DNA from: Thermoleophilia bacterium | GTDB taxonomy: Bacteria > Actinomycetota > Thermoleophilia > Gaiellales > Gaiellaceae | Assembly (NCBI GenBank): GCA_013362295.1 | Contig: JABFWJ010000017.1 | Span: 1-11,480, forward strand | Direction: 5' to 3' | Length of the DNA: 11,480 nt | Shown: positions 1 to 5,787 of the stretch, piece by piece | Position numbering within the stretch: the first letter of the stretch is position 1 | Layout: the number at the start of each line of letters is the position of its first letter | Made by a program: the position numbers and the translations under genes | Notes under the pieces: model-generated | Database searches by the model: none | Told to the model about the DNA's origin: nothing | What the model saw: the letters and a program-made list of their open reading frames with translations, nothing else

Positions 1-860
1 GTCGAGGCGGCGCCCGCCGCGACCGCGGCGCGCAGCGCCTCCTCGGCGGGCCGGCCGGCGTGCCGGGCGGCGATGAAGGCGGCGAGCAGCACGTCGCCGG
101 AGCCGACGGTGGAAACCGGGTCGACGCGCGGTGCAACCGCGCGGTAACGCACGGCCTCCCGCTCTTCGCGAAACAGCGCGAGCGAGCCTTGCTCGGTTGT
201 GATCAGGACGTTGCGCGCGCCCAGCTCCGCGACGGTGTCGAGCCCGTTGCGGAAGTCCTCGTCGTCGTGGAACTCCTGCCCGACGAGCGCCTCGGCCTCG
301 GCCTGGTTCGGCGTGACGAGGAACGGCTCGGCCTCGACGCCGAGCGAGAGCGGTTGCCCCTCCGAATCGAGGGCGACCGGAATGTGGCGGCGCGTCAGCT
401 CGCGCGTCGCCTCGGCGTAGAAGTCCGGATCGACCTCGCGCGGCAGCGAGCCCGCGAACACGACGAGCTCGGCGCCCTGCGTCAGGTAGCGCAGCTTCTC
501 GAGCAGCGTGTCGAGCTCGTCCGCGCGCACCGCGGGGCCCCACTCGTTGATCTCCGTGTACGTCCCGCCGGTCGGGTCGACGACGGCCGTCGACGTGCGC
601 GACTCGCCCTCGATGTGGACGAAGTCGTTGAGGATCGCCTCCTTCGTCAGCTCCTCGACGATCCGGGTGCCGGTCGTGCCGCCGACGAGCCCGGTGGCGA
701 CGACGGGTACGCCGAGCACCTTCAGCGCGCGCGCGACGTTGATGCCCTTCCCGCCTGCGAGCGTGACGCCGGCACTCGCCCGGTGGCGCTGCCCGCGCTG
801 GAAGTTCGGCACGGTGAGCGTCCGGTCGATGGCCGCGTTGAGAGTGACGGTGACGATCAT
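1..860 (-). CDS. pfkB: PfkB-family sugar kinase, 1-phosphofructokinase type (C-terminus cut by window edge)
   Basis: The frame is open from an ATG at 860 to the window edge and gives 286 residues, so only the extreme C-terminus is missing. The ribokinase/PfkB fold is clear: the N-terminus MIVTVTLNAAIDRT, the sugar-binding GGKGINVARAL loop at about 36-46, FAGSLP at 135-140, TPNQAEAE at 183-190, and the ATP/anion-hole motif TVGSGD at 251-256, whose Asp256 is the expected catalytic base. These features match the hexose-phosphate kinase subgroup (1-phosphofructokinase, tagatose-6-phosphate kinase), which phosphorylates a sugar phosphate with ATP in the cytoplasm. The residue after the catalytic Asp is Val, where Ser or Ala is more usual. 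The start lies 7 bp after the stop of the carboxypeptidase gene, so the two are probably co-transcribed. No fructose PTS genes are seen beside it, so the exact substrate is unproven. Confidence 0.9.
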   Translation of the reverse strand, partial: MIVTVTLNAAIDRTLTVPNFQRGQRHRASAGVTLAGGKGINVARALKVLGVPVVATGLVGGTTGTRIVEELTKEAILNDFVHIEGESRTSTAVVDPTGGTYTEINEWGPAVRADELDTLLEKLRYLTQGAELVVFAGSLPREVDPDFYAEATRELTRRHIPVALDSEGQPLSLGVEAEPFLVTPNQAEAEALVGQEFHDDEDFRNGLDTVAELGARNVLITTEQGSLALFREEREAVRYRAVAPRVDPVSTVGSGDVLLAAFIAARHAGRPAEEALRAAVAAGAAS

Positions 861-867
861 CGCGTGC

Positions 868-1977
868 TCAGAGCAGGCTGCCCAGGTGGTGAAGCGTCCT
901 GCCGGCGTACCACCCTAGACGGCTCCCGAGCCCCGGTTTGTTAACCGTCCGCGAAGCGACGAGCTCGCTGCGGCCGCGCAGCTTTCCGCGCTCCCAGATC
1001 TCGATGTGGCCGAGCACGTCGCCCGCGTGCACGGGCAGCGAGACGGCGTTCGCCGCGACGACCCGCTCGGTCAGCGGCCGGCCGACGCGGGCGACGGCGT
1101 TGAGCGGCTTTGCCGCGACGAGCGGGAGTGGCCGCTTGCCGTACGGCAGCCCGGCGGTGGCGTACGTGCGACCCGGCTGGATGACCGACACGACGCGGAA
1201 CTGCGCGAGGCCCCAGATCAGCAGGGACTCGAGATCGATGTTGCGCTCCGATCGCGTCGGCCCGCCCAGCAGCGTCGCGTAGACCGTCACGCCGCGTCCG
1301 CGTGCCGCCGCCACCTGGCACCAACCCGCCTGTGCGGTGTGACCCGTCTTCACGCCGATCGTGCGCGGGAAGATCGAGAGCAGGTCGTCCCAGGTGTGCA
1401 GCGTGCGCCCGCCGGCGATCGTCGCTGTCTGCTCGTCGACCGTCTCGCGGACGAAGCGCGTGTGCATCAGCACACGGGCGAGCTTCGTCATGTCCGCTGC
1501 GCTCGAGTAGTGATCCGGTACGTCGAGTCCGTCGGGCCGGACGAAGTGCGTGTCGTGGAGGCCGAGTGCAGCCGCCTTCGCGTTCATCAAGCGCGCGAAC
1601 GAGGGAAAGTCCGGTGCCATCGAGAGCGCGAGTGCGGCCGCGGAGTCGTTCGCCGACTGGATCAGCGCGCCCTTGACCAGATCCCGGACGGTCAGGTGCT
1701 CGCCGGGCCTCAGGTCGATCGTCGACTCGCCGATGATCGCGGCGCGCCGGTCGATGGTGACGACGTCGCTCAGCTTGTGCCGCTCGAGCGCGAGCAACAC
1801 GGTCATCATCTTGGTGAGCGATGCGATCGCGAGGTGCGCGTGGGGATGCGACGAGGCGAGCACCTCTCCCGTACGCGCGTCCTGCACGAGGAATGCGCTC
1901 GCGTGGACGGCCGGCGGTGCGGCCTGCGCCGGTGAGACGGCGACGAGCGCAAGGACGAGCACGACGAGGCGTCTCAT
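868..1977 (-). CDS. D-alanyl-D-alanine carboxypeptidase (peptidase S11, DacA/PBP5-like)
   Basis: 369 residues, normal for the family. It removes the terminal D-Ala from peptidoglycan pentapeptides outside the cytoplasmic membrane, limiting cross-linking. All three penicillin-binding motifs are present: SLTK (Ser53 nucleophile, Lys56), SAN at 108-110, and KTG at 210-212 within IGVKTGHT. Residues 1-20 form a typical signal peptide (MRR, a hydrophobic run of V/L/A, then AQA). The C-terminal domain after about residue 260 ends in a short hydrophobic/basic stretch (LGWYAGRTLHHLGSLL) that may rest on the membrane. The ATG at 1977 overlaps the stop of the upstream LysM gene (ATGA), which implies translational coupling. 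LysM binds peptidoglycan, so the pair makes sense as a small cell-wall unit. Confidence 0.93.
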   Translation of the reverse strand: MRRLVVLVLALVAVSPAQAAPPAVHASAFLVQDARTGEVLASSHPHAHLAIASLTKMMTVLLALERHKLSDVVTIDRRAAIIGESTIDLRPGEHLTVRDLVKGALIQSANDSAAALALSMAPDFPSFARLMNAKAAALGLHDTHFVRPDGLDVPDHYSSAADMTKLARVLMHTRFVRETVDEQTATIAGGRTLHTWDDLLSIFPRTIGVKTGHTAQAGWCQVAAARGRGVTVYATLLGGPTRSERNIDLESLLIWGLAQFRVVSVIQPGRTYATAGLPYGKRPLPLVAAKPLNAVARVGRPLTERVVAANAVSLPVHAGDVLGHIEIWERGKLRGRSELVASRTVNKPGLGSRLGWYAGRTLHHLGSLL

Positions 1978-2318
1978 CGCAGTCGCAGCTTCTCGCCGAT
2001 GAAGAGTGAGGTCGATTTCACGTTCGGGTTCAACTGCTGGATCGTGGCGACGGGCACGCCTGTCTTCGAGGAGATGACGCCGAAGGTATCTCCGGCCTGC
2101 ACCGTCCAGAATCGCGGACCGGACGTGGTCGCCGTCCGCTTCGTCGTCTTCTTGGTCGTCCGCACCTTCTTGTGCGGAGTGGGCGGCGCCACGACTGCCG
2201 TCGTCGTCGGCGTGGGCTTCCCCGCCTCGAGGCCCGAGCGGATCAGGAGAACGGCGATTGTCGCGGCGAGCAGGAACGCCGCGGGCGCGACGAGCCGGCG
2301 CGAGTCGGAGCGCGGCAC
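1974..2318 (-). CDS. Small membrane-anchored LysM-domain protein
   Basis: 114 residues from a GTG at 2318. The start is chosen because it shares one base with the pyrF stop (TAGTG) and places one hydrophobic segment right at the N-terminus. Layout: a short basic N-terminus, a transmembrane helix at about 9-28, a Thr/Pro/Lys-rich linker at about 33-66, then one LysM repeat at about 69-114 (WTVQAGDTFGVIS, then TIQQLNPNV, ending IGEKLRLR). LysM modules bind N-acetylglucosamine-containing glycans, so the predicted role is an extracytoplasmic peptidoglycan-binding protein tethered by its N-terminal helix. No catalytic domain is present. It overlaps the downstream carboxypeptidase start by 4 bp. 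An independent function versus a targeting role for that enzyme cannot be told from the sequence. Confidence 0.85.
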   Translation of the reverse strand: MPRSDSRRLVAPAAFLLAATIAVLLIRSGLEAGKPTPTTTAVVAPPTPHKKVRTTKKTTKRTATTSGPRFWTVQAGDTFGVISSKTGVPVATIQQLNPNVKSTSLFIGEKLRLR

Positions 2319-3178
2319 TACCAGCCGGATGCGGTCCAGATCTCGCGCTTCAGCCGGGCAGCCTCGGCGCCGGCCGCCGCACGGTAATCGACGCCGGTGT
2401 CCCGGAACGCGTAGATGACGGAGCGTGAGGCCGAGACGACCGCACTCGCGGGCCCGCTCTGGAACGCGCGCGTCAGGTCTGCCGGCGAGCCTCCCTGCGC
2501 GCCGACGCCCGGCAGGAGCAGGATCGAGCGCGGCATCAGCCGGCGCGCGTCCGCGACCGCCCGCGGATGGGTCGCGCCGACGACGGCGCCCACGGACGAG
2601 AGTCCGACCTCGCCGGCCATCTCGACGCCCCATTCGTCGACCAGCTCCGCCACGTGGTGCCACAGCGGGCGCCCGTCCTTCAGCACCACGTCCTGCACGT
2701 CGCCGCCCGCATTCGAGGTGCGCACGAGCACGAAGATCCCGACGCCGCCGCGGCGCACGGCACCCAGGAACGGCTCGACGGCGTCGCGCCCGAGCCACGG
2801 GTTGACGGTGAGCGCGTCCGCCCGGGGCGGATCGCCCTCGAGGTAGGCCTCGGCATAGGCCCGGGCGGTCGAGCCGATGTCGCCGCGCTTGCCGTCCGCG
2901 ATCACGAGCAGCCCGGCGCGCCTCGCGTACTGGCAGACCTGCTCGAAGGCGGCGATGCCCGCGGCGCCGAGCGCCTCGAAGAACGCGAGCTGCGGCTTGA
3001 CCGCAACCGCGTGCGGAGCGACCGCGTCGACGATCCCGCAGCAGAACCGTCCGACGTCGCCGCGGAGCTCGACGGGGAGCAGGTCGGCCCGTGGATCGAG
3101 GCCGACGACGAGCTGCGAGCGCTTGCGTTCCACCTCCGCGGCGAGGCGGTCGGCGAAGGTGAGCGTGGCGACGGGCAT
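2318..3178 (-). CDS. pyrF: Orotidine-5'-phosphate decarboxylase (subfamily 2)
   Basis: 286 residues, the usual length for the longer type-2 PyrF. It decarboxylates OMP to UMP, the last step of de novo pyrimidine synthesis, in the cytoplasm. Visible motifs: LVVGLDPR at 23-30, VKPQLAFFE at 60-68, the catalytic D-x-K-x-x-D in ADGKRGDIGS (Asp95, Lys97, Asp100), VNPWLG at 125-130, and the phosphate-binding segment LLPGVGAQGG at 221-230 followed by SASRS near 249. It starts at an ATG. The nearby GGAG is only 2 bases away, too close to work well, whereas a TACCGT hexamer ends 7 bases upstream, so a leaderless transcript is possible. PyrE, the preceding enzyme of the pathway, is encoded upstream on the same strand beyond HU. 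Confidence 0.96.
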   Translation of the reverse strand: MPVATLTFADRLAAEVERKRSQLVVGLDPRADLLPVELRGDVGRFCCGIVDAVAPHAVAVKPQLAFFEALGAAGIAAFEQVCQYARRAGLLVIADGKRGDIGSTARAYAEAYLEGDPPRADALTVNPWLGRDAVEPFLGAVRRGGVGIFVLVRTSNAGGDVQDVVLKDGRPLWHHVAELVDEWGVEMAGEVGLSSVGAVVGATHPRAVADARRLMPRSILLLPGVGAQGGSPADLTRAFQSGPASAVVSASRSVIYAFRDTGVDYRAAAGAEAARLKREIWTASGW

Positions 3179-3185
3179 CGCTCCA

Positions 3186-3191
3186 ACGGTA
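3186..3191 (-). promoter_or_regulatory. Candidate -10 element of pyrF (leaderless)
   Basis: The minus-strand hexamer TACCGT fits the actinobacterial TANNNT pattern and ends 7 bases before the pyrF ATG, which places the start of transcription at or next to the A of ATG. The region where a -35 would lie is inside the GC-rich hairpin and has no good match. If real, it would let pyrF be transcribed independently of hup. A weak call resting on position and pattern only. Confidence 0.28.
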
Positions 3192-3201
3192 ACGGCAAAG
3201 G

Positions 3202-3227
3202 CGGAGGGCGGCTTGCGCCGCCCTCCG
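3202..3227 (-). terminator. GC-rich perfect hairpin between the hup/ncRNA region and pyrF
   Basis: A perfect 11-bp inverted repeat (CGGAGGGCGGC and its complement) with a 4-nt loop. Read on the minus strand, it is followed by CCTTTGCCGTT, a weak T-containing tail, which is acceptable for an intrinsic terminator in a high-GC genome. It lies 24 bp before the pyrF start, so it could end transcription coming from hup and the structured RNA region, or act as an attenuator for pyrF. Nothing T-rich follows it on the plus strand. Confidence 0.5.
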
Positions 3228-3251
3228 GGAAGACCACATCTGCCGGCGCGC

Positions 3252-3420
3252 TAGAGGGTTGATGTGGAACTGCGTGCTCGTGGGGATGGCTCAGATCAAG
3301 CAGGTCGCCCGGGGCGGGCGCAGGGCATAGCTGGGTCTACGTTCAAGCCCGACCGGGGCGACATGCGCCGCGTCTGAGCCACCAGCCACGGGTACGCGTG
3401 CGTTTCACATCAAGCCTCTA
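3252..3420 (-). ncRNA. Candidate structured RNA, 169-nt rod with central internal loop (6S-like)
   Basis: This non-coding stretch starts one base after the hup stop codon and folds end to end. From the outside in: TAGAGG/CCTCTA, TTGATGTG/CACATCAA, short GCGT/ACGC and CGTGG/CCACG helices, and an 11-bp helix containing GGCTCAGA/TCTGAGCC (3373-3380 with 3288-3295). Next comes an internal loop of 10 by 8 nt (3363-3372 and 3296-3303), then GTCGCCC/GGGCGAC with further pairs, and an apical hairpin CGTAG-ACCCAG-CTATG. A long closing stem, a large central bubble and a terminal arm at 160-200 nt is the known architecture of 6S RNA, which binds RNA polymerase. Strand is inferred: the apical hairpin pairs fully only on the minus strand, and a terminator-like hairpin follows there. 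Alternatives are a hup 3' UTR structure or a pyrF leader. No match to tmRNA, SRP RNA or RNase P signatures was seen. Confidence 0.42.
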
Positions 3421-3421
3421 A

Positions 3422-3697
3422 CTAACTCTTGAGCGCTGCCTTGAGCTGGCTGCCGGCAGAGAACTTCGGCACGGTCGTCGCCGCGATCTGCACGCGCTCG
3501 CCCGTGCGCGGGTTCACTCCCTGCCGCGCTGCGCGGGCCGCGGGGGAGAACTTGCCGAAGCCCGTGAAGTTGACCGAGTCGCCGCTCTTCAGCGTGTCGG
3601 TGATCGACTCGAGAAATGCGTCGACGGCCTTACCTGCGTCACGTGCGGAGAGCCCGCTCTTCTGGGCGACCTGGTTGATGAAATCCTGCTTGGTCAA
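3422..3697 (-). CDS. hup: HU-family histone-like DNA-binding protein
   Basis: 91 residues, the standard HU length, without the Lys/Ala-rich tail seen in many other actinobacterial HU proteins. HU dimers bend and compact DNA in the nucleoid. The family features are clear: the N-terminal helices MTKQDFINQVAQKSG and a helix to about residue 38, GFGKF at 47-51, and the DNA-inserting beta arm around RQGVNPRTGERVQI at 59-72 with the intercalating Pro63. The start is a TTG at 3697. It is chosen because it gives the conserved N-terminus and is preceded by a perfect AGGAGG. It lies 75 bp downstream of pyrE with its own candidate promoter, and is followed directly by the structured RNA candidate. Confidence 0.96.
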   Translation of the reverse strand: MTKQDFINQVAQKSGLSARDAGKAVDAFLESITDTLKSGDSVNFTGFGKFSPAARAARQGVNPRTGERVQIAATTVPKFSAGSQLKAALKS

Positions 3698-3706
3698 GAA
3701 ACGAAT

Positions 3707-3712
3707 CCTCCT
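3707..3712 (-). promoter_or_regulatory. Strong Shine-Dalgarno site of hup
   Basis: A perfect AGGAGG on the minus strand, with 9 bases between it and the TTG start of hup. It decides the non-ATG start and stands out because several other genes in the window lack any Shine-Dalgarno sequence. This fits the high expression expected for HU. Confidence 0.8.
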
Positions 3713-3746
3713 GCGTCGAGGTGCTGGGGTTCAGACCTTGGCTCAA

Positions 3747-3776
3747 ACCCTAACAACGCCGCCGGATATCGCTCAA
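3747..3776 (-). promoter_or_regulatory. Candidate sigma70-type promoter of hup
   Basis: On the minus strand, TTGAGC (3771-3776) and TAGGGT (3747-3752) are separated by 18 bp. The -35 overlaps the last bases of pyrE. Transcription would begin near 3740 and give a leader of roughly 40 nt that carries the AGGAGG. The spacing is good and the hexamers are moderate matches to TTGACA and TATAAT. Confidence 0.4.
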
Positions 3777-4321
3777 CCATGCGGATTTGCGGGGATTTCG
3801 AGCAGCTCCGAGGCGCGGAAGAGCGGCCGCAGCCGGACGGCATGCCGCGCCAGCTCGTCGACACCTCCCTCCTCGCGATCGACGACGCAGATCGCGTTGG
3901 ATACACGCAATCCGGCCTCCCGGAGGGCCTGGACGGCGTCGATCGCGGCCCCGCCGGATGTGACCACGTCCTCGACGAGGCAGACGCACTCTCCCTCCTC
4001 GTAGACACCCTCGATCCGGGCCGCGGTCCCGTAGTCCTTCGCGGCCTTGCGAACGATCAGGAACGGCAGGCCGCTCTCGAGCGACGCGGCGGCGGCGAGC
4101 ACCACGGCGCCGAGCTCCGGCCCCGCGATCCGGTCGGCGTCCGGCTCGTGCTCGCGCACGGCATCGGCCAGCGCCTCTCCGAGCGGCGCGAGCACGTCGG
4201 GCCTCGTCTCGAAGCGGTACTTGTCCAGGTAGTACCTCGAGCGGCGCCCCGAACGAAGGACGAAGTCGCCCTCGAGATAGGCGGACTCGCGCAGGGCGAC
4301 GGCGAGCTCGTCCCGCGTCAC
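3773..4321 (-). CDS. pyrE: Orotate phosphoribosyltransferase
   Basis: 182 residues, at the short end for the family (around 180-215). It joins orotate and PRPP to give OMP, the step before PyrF. Motifs: the N-terminal FVLRSGRRSRYYLD segment at 20-33 typical of OPRTase, the flexible-loop basic residues RKAAKDYG at 91-98 (Lys92, Lys95), and the PRPP-binding motif VCLVEDVVTSGGA at 113-125 with the two acidic residues Glu117-Asp118. The start is a GTG whose first bases form GTGA with the stop of the upstream small membrane-protein gene, so translation is probably coupled. The C-terminus (EIPANPHG) ends 75 bp before hup. No other pyrimidine gene except pyrF is in the window. Confidence 0.95.
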   Translation of the reverse strand: MTRDELAVALRESAYLEGDFVLRSGRRSRYYLDKYRFETRPDVLAPLGEALADAVREHEPDADRIAGPELGAVVLAAAASLESGLPFLIVRKAAKDYGTAARIEGVYEEGECVCLVEDVVTSGGAAIDAVQALREAGLRVSNAICVVDREEGGVDELARHAVRLRPLFRASELLEIPANPHG

Positions 4322-4518
4322 GCGCCGAGCAACTCGTGCGCGATCGGCAGCAGGCGGTCGGCCTCGGGCGTGCCCTCGCCGAACGAGTGCATCGAGCCGT
4401 CGTCCGCGTAGAGGTCGACGCGCTCCCGTTTCCGCGCCGCACGGCGCCGGACGAGCACCGACCCCGCCAGCGAGCCTGCGGCGAGGAGGACGCCGGTGAC
4501 GACCTTACGCGGTGCCAT
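4318..4518 (-). CDS. Small single-pass membrane protein, unknown function
   Basis: 66 residues from an ATG at 4518. One hydrophobic segment at about 6-23 (VVTGVLLAAGSLAGSVLV) is followed by a strongly basic stretch RRRAARKRER, so the C-terminal part is predicted to stay in the cytoplasm. That part (VDLYADDGSMHSF, then a Glu/Pro-containing helix ending LLPIAHELLGA) is soluble and acidic. The function is not recognised. Its reality is supported by overlaps on both sides: 14 bp with the roadblock gene upstream and a GTGA junction with pyrE downstream. It could be a membrane anchor for its neighbour, but that is inference from position only. Confidence 0.75.
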   Translation of the reverse strand: MAPRKVVTGVLLAAGSLAGSVLVRRRAARKRERVDLYADDGSMHSFGEGTPEADRLLPIAHELLGA

Positions 4519-4915
4519 CCTCGGCCTTCGTCTTCGCGGCCGCCCGCCGGCGCGCGGGCTGCTTGGGCGGCTCGGGCTGCTCGATCGAGCGCAGGCACGT
4601 CTTCAGGTCGTAGAAGACGAGGCCGACCGTCGGCTCGGGCGTCGTCGTCGCCGCGATCAGCCGCTCGCCGTCGCGGACGACGAACACGCTGCCGCCGAGG
4701 GTGGCCGCTTCCAGCTGCGCGACCCCGGGTCGCAGCTCCTCGGCCGCCTCGACGAGCTGCCGGGCGCCGTCGGCCAGCCTCAGGCAGGCCGCTTCGTCGC
4801 TCAGGTTGGAGCCCGCCGGCGCTCCGTCCGCACCGACCACCACGACGTCTCGGACCTGCGGCGAGATCTCCTTCAGGTCGGCGATGGCCTGGGCCGCGTC
4901 CACGGCTCCGAGCAT
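4505..4915 (-). CDS. Roadblock/LC7-fold protein
   Basis: 136 residues from an ATG at 4915. The pattern fits the roadblock/LC7 (MglB-like) fold: helix AAQAIADLKEI at about 7-17, then a strand with VRDVVVVGADGAPAGS at 21-36, a long helix at about 40-62, strands around LEAATLGGSVFVVRDGERLIAAT at 68-90, and a final helix with VGLVFYDLKTCLRSI. A Pro/Lys/Arg/Ala-rich tail occupies about 113-136. Such proteins usually dimerise and regulate small Ras-like GTPases or act in sensory complexes. No GTPase gene is in this window, so the partner is unknown. It heads the run with the small membrane protein and pyrE. Its start is only 11 bp from the divergent YihY start, with no Shine-Dalgarno sequence. The family call rests on pattern recognition. 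Confidence 0.72.
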   Translation of the reverse strand: MLGAVDAAQAIADLKEISPQVRDVVVVGADGAPAGSNLSDEAACLRLADGARQLVEAAEELRPGVAQLEAATLGGSVFVVRDGERLIAATTTPEPTVGLVFYDLKTCLRSIEQPEPPKQPARRRAAAKTKAEDGTA

Positions 4916-4918
4916 ACT
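4913..4918 (+). promoter_or_regulatory. Candidate -10 element of the YihY-family gene (leaderless)
   Basis: The plus-strand hexamer CATACT ends 8 bases before the YihY ATG, the spacing expected for a leaderless transcript. It overlaps the ATG of the divergent roadblock gene. No Shine-Dalgarno sequence is visible before the YihY start. No convincing -35 was found. Confidence 0.3.
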
Positions 4919-4926
4919 GCCGCGCA

Positions 4927-5787
4927 ATGAGGCGAGTTTTGAGCAAGTTCTTCGCCGACCGCGGAACGCACCTCGCCGCGATGATCGCCTACTTCGCGCT
5001 CCTGTCCTTCGTCCCGCTGCTCTTCCTCGCGCTCGCTCTGCTCGGGCTCGTGCATCAAGCGGACGAAGGGTCGTTCTTCGTGCGCGAGCTGTCGAAGACA
5101 TTCCCGAGCACGTCGCTGGACTCGATCTTGCGTGCGGTGCGTGCGATCCAGGAGAACGCGACCGCGCTCGGCATCGTCGGCGGCGCGTTCCTGCTGTGGT
5201 CGTCGCTCTCGTTCTTCAGCGTGCTGGAGAGCGCGTTCAACATCGTCTACGGACGCCCGAACCGCGGGTTCCTGCACGGCAAGGCGCTCGCGACGATGAT
5301 GATGGTCGGCTCGCTCGTCGCGCTGTTCCTGTCGCTCGTCGTCGGGTCGATCGGCCAGGAGATCCTGAAGCGGTACGCCGGCTTCGCCGGCAACGCGACG
5401 ACCGCCCGCGTGATCGCGATCGCCGTGTCGGCGGTCGGATTGTTCGTCTTCCTCGCTTCGGCGTACTACGTGCTCACGAACGCGAGCTTGACGTTGCGCG
5501 AGGTGCTGCCGGGCGCGATCACGGCGGCAGTAATCCTCGAGGCGACGTTCCAGCTTCTGCCCGTCTACGTGAACATCTCGAAGCACAACCCGGTCCTGCA
5601 GACGCTTTCCGGTCCGGCCGTGCTGCTCGTCTGGCTGTACGTGATGGCGAACGTGATCGTGCTCGGCGCCGAGGTGAACTGGTGGCTCGGCCAACGCGCG
5701 CACCCGAGCGACGTCGCGCCTGCCCAGACGAGCGCGGCCGAATCGGGCCGGTGGCCGCGCGTACGCCGGAGCCGCGCGGCCAGGTGA
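4927..5787 (+). CDS. YihY/virulence factor BrkB family membrane protein
   Basis: 286 residues, normal for the family. Six hydrophobic segments are visible at about 18-42, 80-102, 121-142, 162-184, 195-214 and 229-252. Family hallmarks are the N-terminal AAMIAYFALLSFVPLLF, the FSVLESAFNIVYG segment at 97-109 with the conserved aromatic/Asn-Tyr pattern, NASLTLREVLPGAI at 185-198, and the final LGAEVNWW motif at 246-253. The molecular function of the family is not settled: it was once called ribonuclease BN and is now treated as a membrane protein of unclear activity. The hydrophilic tail after 255 is Arg-rich. The ATG at 4927 gives the expected short N-terminus. Its stop overlaps the start of the LtrA gene (GTGA), so the two are probably one operon. 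Confidence 0.9.
   Translation: MRRVLSKFFADRGTHLAAMIAYFALLSFVPLLFLALALLGLVHQADEGSFFVRELSKTFPSTSLDSILRAVRAIQENATALGIVGGAFLLWSSLSFFSVLESAFNIVYGRPNRGFLHGKALATMMMVGSLVALFLSLVVGSIGQEILKRYAGFAGNATTARVIAIAVSAVGLFVFLASAYYVLTNASLTLREVLPGAITAAVILEATFQLLPVYVNISKHNPVLQTLSGPAVLLVWLYVMANVIVLGAEVNWWLGQRAHPSDVAPAQTSAAESGRWPRVRRSRAAR

Noticed and set aside
1974..3239. A 421-codon minus-strand frame that ends with the LysM domain
   Set aside because: Its first part runs through pyrF in the wrong frame. Only the part from the GTG at 2318 has protein-like composition, a transmembrane helix and LysM.
3252..3420. tmRNA, SRP RNA, RNase P RNA or a tRNA in the hup-pyrF gap
   Set aside because: No CCA or tRNA-like end, no GGAAG-type SRP apical loop with its flanking conserved sequence, and no RNase P GAGGAAAGTCC-type core were found. 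Only the 6S-like rod remains plausible.
3721..3772. Imperfect inverted repeat around GGTTCAGACC / GGCTCAAACC near 3729-3750 as an operator for hup
   Set aside because: The arms match at too few positions, and the sequence overlaps the candidate -10. There is not enough support to call an operator.
4336..4926. N-terminal extension of the YihY frame upstream of 4927
   Set aside because: The extension is Arg/Pro-rich and lies antisense to the roadblock gene and small membrane protein. YihY family members begin close to the first membrane helix.
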